Shown here: positions 1 to 6,574 of the stretch, in pieces
Position numbering within the stretch: the first letter of the stretch is position 1
Layout of the letters: every line of letters begins with the position of its first letter
Assembly (NCBI GenBank): GCA_030621275.1
Contig: JAUXHY010000021.1
Coordinates: forward strand, 1-10,530
Length of the DNA stretch: 10,530 nt
Source: a bacterium
GTDB taxonomy: Bacteria > Fidelibacterota > Marinisomatia > Marinisomatales > JAHJCW01
Direction of reading: 5' to 3'
Notes under the pieces: generated by a model
What the model was told of the DNA's origin: nothing
Database searches by the model: none
What the model saw: only the letters and a program-made list of their open reading frames with translations
Made by a program: the position numbers and the translations under genes

Positions 1-660
1 GGAAAATAGTCGTTGAAAAGTTCCAAGAGGAATAATTGCTTGATTGTCCATACTTTGCAAACCTAAAAATTTCCCTTGTTTTTCGACGACACCGATTACG
101 CGGAATTTATAAGGTCCAATTTTAACGTTTTCGCCAATAGGATCGGAATTGTCAAAGAGCTCTTCGGCAACATCGTACCCAATAACAGCAACCCTTGAAC
201 CTGAGTTATGTTCTCCATCAGTAATAAATCGTCCTTTCTCAATTGTAGTATTTGATGTTTGCATATAATCTGTTGTAGTACCAATAACTGATACACCGGT
301 AATGCTCTTTTCATCTCGTGACATATCAGACATTCTAAAACTCTGTGGTGAAGCAGCTATAACATATTTGCCCTGCTCCACTAATTTTTCGGCATACTCA
401 GGTTTTATATCAGGACGATTTCTCAACTCCCAATAATCCTGATTACCAAACCATTCAAATTTGGATATATAAAATACATCTTTCCCTAACATCGACATGC
501 TTTTCTCAAAAGATTTATCTAACCCAGAGATTAACGTACCCATCAAGGTCACAGCTAAAACACCGATGATTATTCCCAGCGCCGTAAGAAAGGAACGCAT
601 TTTACTGGAAAAAATTGCGCTTACTGCGATACGAACGTTCTCAAAAAATAACTGAAGCAT
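1..660 (-). CDS. MacB-like ABC transporter permease, N-terminal 220 residues (3' end outside window)
   Basis: Inner-membrane permease subunit of a MacAB-type tripartite ABC pump. Translation from the ATG at 658-660 stays open for 220 codons to the window edge, so the protein is partial because of the window and not broken. The first about 25 residues are an amphipathic stretch (MLQLFFENVRIAVSAIFSSK), followed by a membrane helix at about 26-45 with TALGIIIGVLAV, the usual start of MacB/FtsX-fold permeases. The rest is the MacB periplasmic core domain: VAVIGYDVAEELF and IGENVKIGPYKFRVIGVV are typical of it. The C-terminal three membrane helices are expected beyond position 1. It starts 15 bp after the ATPase stop and has no clear Shine-Dalgarno, so it is probably translationally coupled. 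In this family ATP hydrolysis in the cytoplasm drives periplasmic movements that push substrate through TolC. The substrate cannot be read from sequence. Confidence 0.93.
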   Translation of the reverse strand, partial: MLQLFFENVRIAVSAIFSSKMRSFLTALGIIIGVLAVTLMGTLISGLDKSFEKSMSMLGKDVFYISKFEWFGNQDYWELRNRPDIKPEYAEKLVEQGKYVIAASPQSFRMSDMSRDEKSITGVSVIGTTTDYMQTSNTTIEKGRFITDGEHNSGSRVAVIGYDVAEELFDNSDPIGENVKIGPYKFRVIGVVEKQGKFLGLQSMDNQAIIPLGTFQRLFS

Positions 661-675
661 TATAAATACAACTGT

Positions 676-1395
676 TTAGTTATTCTTAATATTATTTTTT
701 TCATCAACACGTATTTTACCATCTAAAAGATGTATTGTCCGGTTGGCATGTTCAGCAATATATCGTTCATGTGTTACCAATATTATTGTATTGCCGGCAT
801 CATGTAAACCGTCAAAAATCTTCATAATTTCTTCACCGCTTTTACTATCTAAATTTCCCGTTGGTTCATCAGCTAAAATAATAGATGGATCAGTCACTAA
901 AGCACGGGCAATCGCTACGCGTTGACGTTGTCCACCTGAAAGTTCGTTAGGTTTGTGCTTCATTCTATCAGCAAGACCTACTTTATTCAGCGCCACTTCT
1001 GCTAATTCTATTCGCTCGTCTCGTGGAACATTTGCATAAATAAGAGGAAGTTCAACATTTCGCAAAGCAGTCAATTTGGATAATAAATTAAACGTTTGAA
1101 ATACAAAACCGATTTTCCGATTACGAATGGAAGCTAATTGATTGTCATCCATTTTATGAACGGGTTCACCCTCAAAAACATAAGTTCCTTCTGTTGGTGT
1201 GTCAAGACAACCAATAACATTCATCAATGTTGATTTACCAGAACCGGAAGGTCCCATAATGGAGATATATTCGTTTCTTTCAATATTGAGATCCACACCA
1301 TCTAAAGCATGAACATCCTCAGCTCCAAGATTATATATTTTCTTTACCGCCTTAAAGACGATCATTTCACCGTTTTTAGTTTCAACTGCGGACAT
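676..1395 (-). CDS. MacB/LolD-type ABC transporter ATP-binding protein
   Basis: Cytoplasmic nucleotide-binding subunit, 239 aa, the usual length for the stand-alone ATPases of the MacB/LolD/FtsE class. All catalytic motifs are present: Walker [10 protein letters not shown] at 48-56, Q-loop Q100, signature LSGGQ at 152-156, Walker B IILADE at 172-177 followed by PTGNLD (the family hallmark), and the switch histidine H209. The [20 protein letters not shown] region after the Q-loop is also typical of the class. It lies 3 bp after the adaptor stop and 15 bp before the permease. In E. coli MacB the ATPase and permease are fused, whereas here they are separate genes, as in many other phyla. The ATG at 1393-1395 is chosen for the tight gene spacing. 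A second ATG ten codons later is also possible, and neither has a strong ribosome site. Confidence 0.96.
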   Translation of the reverse strand: MSAVETKNGEMIVFKAVKKIYNLGAEDVHALDGVDLNIERNEYISIMGPSGSGKSTLMNVIGCLDTPTEGTYVFEGEPVHKMDDNQLASIRNRKIGFVFQTFNLLSKLTALRNVELPLIYANVPRDERIELAEVALNKVGLADRMKHKPNELSGGQRQRVAIARALVTDPSIILADEPTGNLDSKSGEEIMKIFDGLHDAGNTIILVTHERYIAEHANRTIHLLDGKIRVDEKNNIKNN

Positions 1396-1398
1396 TAT

Positions 1399-2748
1399 CT
1401 AATTGTTCTCTTTATTATCTTTATTATTTCGCGAACTGCCTTCAACTTCAACAACAGTCATATGTTTTAAATCACGGCTGATAGCTTTATAACTACCGGT
1501 TACAATCTCATCTCCTTCCTCCAATCCATCTAATATTTCGTAATGGTCTTCTGAAGAAATACCTACTTTTACTGGTTTGACAATTACATATTTCTGATTT
1601 TTCTTTAGAGGCTTACCGCGCCATTTGCTCTTCTCATTTTTTTCATCACTATTTTCCGCATTGTCACTTATAACAAATACAACTTCAATCATTTCCTTCT
1701 TTTTCTTGTCATCATATGATTCTTCGCTATCAGCAGATTCATCAAAATTATCGTCTTTTGATTTACGTCCCCGTTTTTGTTTTCTTTCGGCTTCTTCTTC
1801 CCATCCTTCCTGACGAACAGTTAAACACTGAATTGGAATAGCAACAACATCTTCCTTAACATCAGTTATAATATCAGCAGTAGCACTCATACCCGGACGG
1901 ATGTTTTCTGGTATGTTAAGCATTTGTACTTTTACTTCAAAGTTGGTTACTTGCTCCTGGGTACCAAGCGATTGAGTTTCTGCAATATGAGCAATTTCGC
2001 TTACAACGCCATAAAATACTGTATCTTGAAAAGCATCAATCTCAATCTCAGAAGTATCGCCAACAGCGACGGAGACAACATCATTTTCGTTAACATCCAC
2101 AAGTACTTCCATCCTAGACAGATCAGCGACAATCATCAACACATCAGCTTGGAACATGGAACCTAAAGCCATTTCACCAACTTCTTTAGTAATCATTGCA
2201 ACAGTACCGGATTGTGGTGCAACTATGCGAGTCTTTGAAAGTTGATCTTCTTGAGAAGACAAACCTGCCAGTGCCTGTTCAAGTTGGCTCTCGGCTAATT
2301 GATATTGAGCTGTGATAGATTCTAATTCTTCCTGAGAAATTAGATTATTTGCATAAAGCGATTCTGTACGTTTTTTTTGCGCCTTTACTTGCATTAAACT
2401 AGCACGGGCTGATTTAACTGAAGAACGAGCTTGGTTATATGTTGCTCTTACTTGTTTCTCATCCAACGAAATTAAATGTTGACCTTTGGTTACATAGTCA
2501 CCTTCTTCTACTGTTATATCAGTAATCCAGGCAGAAATTGTTGCACTAATTTTTACTTCAACTTCCGGTTGAATCACACCACTTCCATTCACCTTGTGAA
2601 CAACGGTTTGGCGCTTCACTTTTTCAGTATCGACTGATATCGCTTCAGTATCCGATTTCAGCAAATTTCCTGCAACTAGTATAATCAGAACTGTTACAAC
2701 TCCAATGATTATCCATAATTTCTTTTTATTTTTTTTATTTTTAGCCAC
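1399..2748 (-). CDS. MacA-like periplasmic adaptor (HlyD/RND membrane-fusion family)
   Basis: Adaptor that bridges the inner-membrane permease and the outer-membrane channel. Layout of the 449 aa: a very basic start ([10 protein letters not shown]), an uncleaved membrane anchor at about 11-27, a first half-lipoyl domain at about 62-95 ([17 protein letters not shown]), an alpha-hairpin coiled coil at about 96-172, a second half-lipoyl domain ([19 protein letters not shown]), a beta-barrel domain at about 210-310 ([11 protein letters not shown]), and a membrane-proximal domain at about 387-436 ([13 protein letters not shown]). Between the last two is an unusual charged stretch at about 316-386 rich in Lys, Glu, Asp and Ser, which makes the protein longer than E. 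coli MacA (about 370 aa). The start is GTG at 2746-2748, supported by AGGAG (2755-2759 on the plus strand) at 6-nt spacing. It sits 27 bp after the TolC-like gene. Confidence 0.94.
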   Translation of the reverse strand: MAKNKKNKKKLWIIIGVVTVLIILVAGNLLKSDTEAISVDTEKVKRQTVVHKVNGSGVIQPEVEVKISATISAWITDITVEEGDYVTKGQHLISLDEKQVRATYNQARSSVKSARASLMQVKAQKKRTESLYANNLISQEELESITAQYQLAESQLEQALAGLSSQEDQLSKTRIVAPQSGTVAMITKEVGEMALGSMFQADVLMIVADLSRMEVLVDVNENDVVSVAVGDTSEIEIDAFQDTVFYGVVSEIAHIAETQSLGTQEQVTNFEVKVQMLNIPENIRPGMSATADIITDVKEDVVAIPIQCLTVRQEGWEEEAERKQKRGRKSKDDNFDESADSEESYDDKKKKEMIEVVFVISDNAENSDEKNEKSKWRGKPLKKNQKYVIVKPVKVGISSEDHYEILDGLEEGDEIVTGSYKAISRDLKHMTVVEVEGSSRNNKDNKENN

Positions 2749-2754
2749 AACTAA

Positions 2755-2759
2755 CTCCT
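2755..2759 (-). promoter_or_regulatory. Ribosome binding site that fixes the GTG start of the adaptor gene
   Basis: On the minus strand this reads AGGAG, 6 nt upstream of the GTG at 2746-2748. It is one of the clearest Shine-Dalgarno sites in the window and supports the GTG as the true start. The N-terminal membrane anchor would be shortened or lost from later starts. Confidence 0.75.
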
Positions 2760-2775
2760 AATTTTTAACAAAAAC

Positions 2776-4053
2776 TTAATCTAGAACTCCCAACTGTGCT
2801 TTGAGGTAGGCTTCCTGAATCCTAACATCGTATTTTGATGAAACCAAATCCACGCGTGCCCGTGTTACTGATACTTGAGCATCTAATAATTCTAAAATTG
2901 ATGCCGAACCTAATCTATAACGTTCATTAACTAATTTAAAATCCTCTTCAGCAGAAACCAATATCTCTTCATTAATTGGTATTATTTTAAAATAATCACT
3001 CACGATTCCTAGTAAACTTTCTAAGCGTACAATTGCGTCATTTTTAATGGTGATCACATCATTTTCTTGCTTTTGTACCGCTAGTTTCGCTTGCTGCGAT
3101 TGCGTCGAAAGTGCCATCCCATTAAATATCGGAAATGATAGATTCAAACCAGTTGTCATCATCCAGTCATTTTTAAAAGCATTTGTGAGTCCGCTTAATT
3201 CATTATCAAATGCTTGATATGACAATGAAGCATTTAATGATGGTAGTCGTGACGCAATGGTCAATTTCTTTCTTAGTTTAATATCGGTAAGTTGAGCTTC
3301 AGCAGCCAATATTCCGGGATTATTCTCTTTTAAAATATCAATTGCTTCTACAAAATTGGGAATAGCTTGTAGTGGTAAAATCTCATTACTGATTTTCAAT
3401 TTACTATTATCACCAATTATTCCCATCGCATTGCGAAGTTCGGATATTGCCACATACAATAAAGCCTGCTGAGTTATCAATGCTGACTTTGCTGTACCAC
3501 GAGCTACTTCAGATTTAAGTAAATCGGTTTTCTTAGCGGCACCTAAATCATATTTTTTCTGAGCTAATTCAACTTGTTGCTCTGCGAGTTCCAAACTTTC
3601 TTTAGCAACTTCCAATAGTTGTTGTTTTTTTAATAATTGGAAATACGTTCGATGAACTTCAGTAATAACATTAATACGTATTTGTCTTTCTAATTGTTGT
3701 GTAATCTTATAGTTATTGTTCGCTTGCGCAATGCGATTCCACCAACCGCCGCCATCAAAAATATTTTGTACACCAGTTATCCCCGCTGACCACGAAGTTG
3801 TCGTGGGAAACAAATCACTTTTTGCATAACTTGTTTCATTTCGTCCACCCGAGAAACTTACTGAAGGTAAAATATTGCTTAACGCACCCACTTTCCCTGC
3901 TTTTGCTGATTGTAAATCCAACTGTGCAGATTGCAATGTTTCTTTGTTATCTAGAGCAATATTTACGCAATCGCTAAGAGATAACTCCTGTGCGTATATC
4001 ACACTTGATAATATTAATATTATTGTAAAAAGCGATGTTTTAATTTTCATCAT
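2776..4053 (-). CDS. TolC-like outer-membrane efflux channel
   Basis: Outer-membrane channel of the tripartite pump, 425 aa, a normal length for the family. A Sec signal peptide covers residues 1-21 (hydrophobic core SLFTIILILSSVIYA, cleavage before QE). The mature protein opens with LSLSDCVNIALDNKETLQSA, the standard start of the outer-membrane efflux protein repeat. Two such repeats are visible, about 24-215 and about 230-420, each with long coiled-coil helices. The motif QVELAQKKYDLGAAKKTDLLKSE in the first repeat is mirrored by VNERYRLGSASILELLDAQ in the second, which is the internal duplication expected of TolC. It starts 4 bp after the YIP1-family stop. Two ATGs in tandem (4051-4053 and 4048-4050) are possible starts, with a weak CAGGG upstream. 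The adaptor, ATPase and permease follow in the same operon. Confidence 0.95.
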   Translation of the reverse strand: MMKIKTSLFTIILILSSVIYAQELSLSDCVNIALDNKETLQSAQLDLQSAKAGKVGALSNILPSVSFSGGRNETSYAKSDLFPTTTSWSAGITGVQNIFDGGGWWNRIAQANNNYKITQQLERQIRINVITEVHRTYFQLLKKQQLLEVAKESLELAEQQVELAQKKYDLGAAKKTDLLKSEVARGTAKSALITQQALLYVAISELRNAMGIIGDNSKLKISNEILPLQAIPNFVEAIDILKENNPGILAAEAQLTDIKLRKKLTIASRLPSLNASLSYQAFDNELSGLTNAFKNDWMMTTGLNLSFPIFNGMALSTQSQQAKLAVQKQENDVITIKNDAIVRLESLLGIVSDYFKIIPINEEILVSAEEDFKLVNERYRLGSASILELLDAQVSVTRARVDLVSSKYDVRIQEAYLKAQLGVLD

Positions 4054-4057
4054 ATAT

Positions 4058-4762
4058 TTACCCTGCTAATCCTAAGAAAAAACTTTGAATTCCGGCGCTG
4101 ATAGCTATCAACAATACCCAGAAAATAAGTAACGCAATGAGATATGGTTTGGTTCTCTTGCTGTAAATGATACCCATTCCTATCGCAATTAATACTATTC
4201 GCCACAATGCAAACAAATCAAATCCTGCAATGAATTTATTTATGAATGAACCGTTTTCACCAATACCTAAAACACCTAGTCCAGTATATACTTCTAGCGA
4301 CCATTTACTTAACATTAACGGAATTTTTATAATATTTTCCAAAATACTAATCATATATGACCAAGCAGTTATATTCAATAACTGTCCATATTTTGCATCT
4401 CCACCCATAATTGTATTCCCGATGAGTAAAGCAACCAATGCCATAAATAAAACTTTTATTGGGTAACCTATAAACCAAGATATGTATTGATTAATATGTG
4501 ATCCCTCTAATTTCTCATCTGCTTTTTGCAACATTTCTGTCTTTGCTTCTTCTGATAATCTATCAGTTTTTTCCATAAAGTTAACTGTTTGGTCATATTC
4601 TAATTCCGCGACTAAATCTTGAACTGGTAAATATGCAATTATACCTACAACTGCGAGTATCAGTAGAGGAACCAGCGCCTTTTTAAAGTTAAAATCTTTG
4701 ACTGCTTCAAATACTTTGCTTGGGGCAAGGTAAATATTTATAATATTTGATAGTATTGACAT
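4058..4762 (-). CDS. YIP1-family integral membrane protein, first gene of the efflux operon
   Basis: A 234-aa inner-membrane protein of unknown exact role. The opening (NIINIYLAPSKVFEAVKDFN, then a hydrophobic helix at about 29-47) is characteristic of bacterial YIP1-domain proteins, in which a short amphipathic 'P..vF..i' segment precedes five or so membrane helices. Further hydrophobic segments lie at about 95-115, 130-155, 175-200 and 205-230. A hydrophilic, acidic loop at about 50-90 (TDRLSEEAKTEMLQKADEKLE) separates the first helix from the rest. The ATG at 4760-4762 has AGGAAG 8 nt upstream. The coupling to TolC, MacA and MacB (4 bp to the next gene) suggests a partner or assembly role for the pump. 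This is inference from context, because no enzymatic motif is visible. Confidence 0.85.
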   Translation of the reverse strand: MSILSNIINIYLAPSKVFEAVKDFNFKKALVPLLILAVVGIIAYLPVQDLVAELEYDQTVNFMEKTDRLSEEAKTEMLQKADEKLEGSHINQYISWFIGYPIKVLFMALVALLIGNTIMGGDAKYGQLLNITAWSYMISILENIIKIPLMLSKWSLEVYTGLGVLGIGENGSFINKFIAGFDLFALWRIVLIAIGMGIIYSKRTKPYLIALLIFWVLLIAISAGIQSFFLGLAG

Positions 4763-4799
4763 GATATGATCTTCCTATTTATAAGTTAGTTTGACACAA

Positions 4800-4819
4800 T
4801 GACAACTTAAAGGTTGTCA
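4800..4819. promoter_or_regulatory. Inverted repeat TGACAAC-N6-GTTGTCA, candidate operator of the efflux operon
   Basis: A perfect 7-bp inverted repeat with a 6-bp spacer, 38 bp upstream of the ATG of the first efflux-operon gene. Dyads of this size upstream of pump genes are often binding sites for TetR- or MarR-type repressors, and no such regulator gene lies inside the window. As RNA it would give only a short, weak hairpin with no T-run, so a protein-binding site is more likely than a terminator. The role is inferred. Confidence 0.4.
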
Positions 4820-5118
4820 ATTAATATAAAAGAAATTAACAATTTATTTATACAAAAGTTCATTTCTTATAACATACACTAAAAATTGCTTATACAGAGG
4901 ATTTTATGCTAAATCCATAAATACATTAATAATGCAATATATTATAATTTCACATTGAAATACATAAATAATTCGGTTTAGCTCTATCATAAGCAGGTCA
5001 CAACAATAGCAAATCTATCTTTACTGTAGCATTCCGACTCACAATGTGTTCTATAATGCAACAATAGTCAGGAATCTCCCTATTTCTATATTAGTAATAT
5101 TACTGAGTTTATGTGTTT

Positions 5119-5140
5119 GGCACAGTATTTGTGATATAAT
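5119..5140 (+). promoter_or_regulatory. Promoter of the secreted-protein operon (extended -10, with an overlapping sigma-54-like element)
   Basis: A perfect -10 hexamer TATAAT at 5135-5140 is preceded by TG at 5132-5133, which gives the extended -10 form TGATATAAT. The -35 position has no good match, as is usual for extended -10 promoters. The same stretch also reads TTGGCAC (5117-5123) and TTTGTG (5128-5133). The GG and the following G are placed with the 10-bp spacing of sigma-54 promoters, but the invariant GC is GT here. Transcription from TATAAT would start near 5147 and leave a leader of about 117 nt. Which sigma factor is used cannot be decided from sequence. Confidence 0.5.
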
Positions 5141-5163
5141 ATCCGAAGAGACAAACATAACAG

Positions 5164-5233
5164 TATTTTTACTTTTCAAGATGTTATTTAATAAGATGCC
5201 TCATCCGAAAGTTTTATCGAAAAAGTAAAAATA
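5164..5233 (+). repeat. Long-range inverted repeat in the leader of the first secreted-protein gene
   Basis: tatttttactttt at 5164-5176 is the exact reverse complement of aaaagtaaaaata at 5221-5233, a perfect 13-bp pair enclosing 44 nt. In the leader RNA it could close a stem-loop ending about 30 nt before the start codon. It is nearly all A-U, so its stability is modest. The right arm overlaps the first of three copies of AAGTAAAA (5223-5230, 5236-5243, 5246-5253) that run up to the ribosome site. Regulation of translation or mRNA stability is possible but unproven. Confidence 0.4.
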
Positions 5234-5252
5234 TTAAGTAAAAACAAGTAAA

Positions 5253-5257
5253 AGGAG
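5253..5257 (+). promoter_or_regulatory. Strong ribosome binding site of the first subunit gene
   Basis: AGGAG sits 6 nt upstream of the ATG at 5264-5266, inside an A-rich leader. The downstream operon genes have no comparable site, so this gene is probably translated far more strongly than the rest. Confidence 0.7.
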
Positions 5258-5263
5258 TACATA

Positions 5264-5809
5264 ATGAAACATATAAATAGAATATTACTAGCAGTTTTAG
5301 TTGTGAGTATTTCGACCGCTTACTCACAAAGTAATACGGATAATCATCAAGTGTCTATTGTAATACCCGAAATAGCAATGTTGGATATTGAATCCGCCGG
5401 TTCAAATGACATTTCATTAACAATGGTTGCCCCGACTGATGCTGGTGAAACAATAGCTGACCAAACAGACAATAGTTTATGGTTAAATGTTACATCAATA
5501 GTTACCTCAAGTGGTACAAGAGATATTTCTGTAAAACTTGATAACGCAATCACCGGTCTTGATCTTAAAGTTGTATCATTAGATTATTCAGGTTCCGGGT
5601 TTGGTTCTTGGGGAACTGCTCAATCTGAAATTATACTAAGTTCAACTGACCAAATATTAGTAGATGATTTAAGAAGTGGTTACACCTTTAATGGTGCAGG
5701 TAACGGTTATAATCTAACTTACACTGCTTCACCACAAGCAGATGCTGATTTTGGTGATTTAGTTGCTAATACCGAAAACATAACTGTCACATACACGCTC
5801 ACCCTGTAA
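5264..5809 (+). CDS. Secreted beta-rich protein, candidate major fibre subunit (subunit 1)
   Basis: I do not recognise this 181-aa protein as a member of a named family. It has a Sec signal peptide (1-21, cleavage AYS-Q). The mature part is rich in Ser, Thr, Asn and Gly, with no cysteine. It shares a pattern with the products starting at 5990 and 10042: an N-terminal strand (HQVSIVIPEIAMLDIES, 28-44), PTDAG (57-61), WLNVTS (73-78), RDISVKLD (86-93), a YSGSGFGSWG segment (108-117), DLRSG (135-139), and a final alternating strand ITVTYTLTL (173-181). An alternating hydrophobic C-terminus with an aromatic residue is what periplasmic pilus chaperones grasp in classical pilins. With a strong ribosome site and a terminator right after it, this looks like the most abundant product of the operon. 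Alternatives are a secreted matrix or adhesive protein that is not polymerised. Confidence 0.85.
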   Translation: MKHINRILLAVLVVSISTAYSQSNTDNHQVSIVIPEIAMLDIESAGSNDISLTMVAPTDAGETIADQTDNSLWLNVTSIVTSSGTRDISVKLDNAITGLDLKVVSLDYSGSGFGSWGTAQSEIILSSTDQILVDDLRSGYTFNGAGNGYNLTYTASPQADADFGDLVANTENITVTYTLTL

Positions 5810-5831
5810 TGTAAACAGAAGTAAATTAAAT

Positions 5832-5872
5832 AAAAAGGTTGCGATTACAACTAATGTTCGCAACCTTTTTTT
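5832..5872 (+). terminator. Intrinsic terminator after subunit 1
   Basis: AAAAAGGTTGCGA (5832-5844) and its exact reverse complement TCGCAACCTTTTT (5858-5870) form a 13-bp stem with a 13-nt loop, ending in seven T residues. It is the strongest terminator-like structure in the window. It lies 23 bp after the stop of subunit 1 and 118 bp before the next gene. Read-through would give lower expression of the downstream assembly genes than of subunit 1. Confidence 0.88.
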
Positions 5873-5989
5873 ATACATTGATATTTTATTTTGTTTGGTA
5901 AAGAAAATTCCTACAGAAATATGGGGGAATTCCCTAGATTAGAGATACTTGATTTATATTAAATTAATTATGTAAATCTACAATATACA

Positions 5990-6556
5990 ATGCTGAACAA
6001 TAAAAAGATTAGTATCACTCAGATAAAAGCAGTATTTGTGTTTGTTTTTATCACCTCCCTATTACTTGGTAAAGATATTAATCACGCTTCTCATACCGTT
6101 AGTATAATTATTCCCAAAATTGCTTTGTTAGATATCGAATCAGAATCTACAAACAATATCACCTTACAAATGAAATCACCCGCTGAGTCAGGTGACAAAT
6201 TAATAAACGCTACAGATAAAAGCATTTGGCTTAATGTTACTTCGGTCACTGAATCAGGAAATGCTAGAGACATTACTGTAAAACTCGACAAACCAATGCA
6301 AGGAATTGACATTCGTGTAGTTTCAAATTTCTATACTGGTTCAGGTTATGGTAAATGGGGAATTCCACAACCCGAAATCTCCTTAACTCAACATGATCAA
6401 TCATTGGTTAGTAATCTAAGAAGTGGAATAACAGGTGATGGAAGCTCTAACGGATTTAACCTAAAGTATAGTGCACACAGCATTGATTCTCAATATGGAA
6501 ATATCAATAGTACCAATGGTAGAGAAATTATTGTAACTTACACTTTAACTCACTAA
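5990..6556 (+). CDS. Secreted beta-rich protein paralogous to subunit 1 (subunit 2)
   Basis: A 188-aa exported protein, by eye roughly half identical to the product at 5264 through the whole mature region. The N-terminus is basic and then hydrophobic (KAVFVFVFITSLLLG), a signal peptide ending at about 27-33. Shared blocks are HTVSIIIPKIALLDIES (35-51), SIWLNVTS (78-85), RDITVKLD (93-100), YTGSGYGKWG (115-124), NLRSG (142-146) and the C-terminal IIVTYTLTH (180-188). There is no cysteine. No Shine-Dalgarno precedes the ATG at 5990, and it is separated from subunit 1 by the terminator, so a lower dose is expected. It is followed 18 bp later by the chaperone-like gene. A minor fibre subunit or an initiator/terminator subunit is the most likely role if this is a fibre system. 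No enzymatic motif is visible. Confidence 0.85.
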   Translation: MLNNKKISITQIKAVFVFVFITSLLLGKDINHASHTVSIIIPKIALLDIESESTNNITLQMKSPAESGDKLINATDKSIWLNVTSVTESGNARDITVKLDKPMQGIDIRVVSNFYTGSGYGKWGIPQPEISLTQHDQSLVSNLRSGITGDGSSNGFNLKYSAHSIDSQYGNINSTNGREIIVTYTLTH

Positions 6557-6574
6557 GAACATACCACCATTACC

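Larger units (their letters stand above)
4763..5263. other. Divergent AT-rich intergenic region between the efflux operon and the secreted-protein operon
   Basis: About 500 bp with no convincing gene. It must hold the start signals of both flanking transcription units. Visible elements are the 7+7 bp inverted repeat at 4800-4819, a candidate minus-strand TATAAA (4847-4852 on the plus strand) that would start transcription just upstream of that repeat, the plus-strand promoter at 5119-5140, and the repeat-rich leader at 5147-5263. A near-perfect 15-bp direct repeat (aaatacatWaataat, at 4919-4933 and 4958-4972, 39 bp apart) also lies here. The stretch from about 4980 to 5100 shows nothing I can name. 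Confidence 0.7.

Noticed and set aside
96..314. 72-codon minus-strand open frame
   Set aside because: It lies wholly inside the MacB-like permease in another frame. The permease frame is open across the region and gives recognisable family sequence.
4815..4820. TTGACA (minus strand) as a -35 box for the efflux operon
   Set aside because: The sequence 17 bp downstream is GTGTCA, not a -10. The alternative pair TTGTCA-16-TATAAA (4805 to 4778) would start transcription at the ribosome site, leaving it out of the message.
4919..4972. 15-bp near-perfect direct repeat 39 bp apart, considered as a regulator site or small repeat array
   Set aside because: Only two copies in very A+T-rich DNA, with no regular array. 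This is not enough for CRISPR or an iteron set.
5046..5228. 60-codon open frame on the plus strand with a hydrophobic stretch, in the intergenic region
   Set aside because: It starts with GTG, has no ribosome site, and contains the TATAAT promoter and the leader inverted repeat. It is more likely chance in non-coding DNA.
5925..5934. Perfect palindrome GGGAATTCCC upstream of subunit 2
   Set aside because: Ten-base palindromes arise by chance, it is single copy and no promoter is clear beside it. It is kept only as a possible operator.
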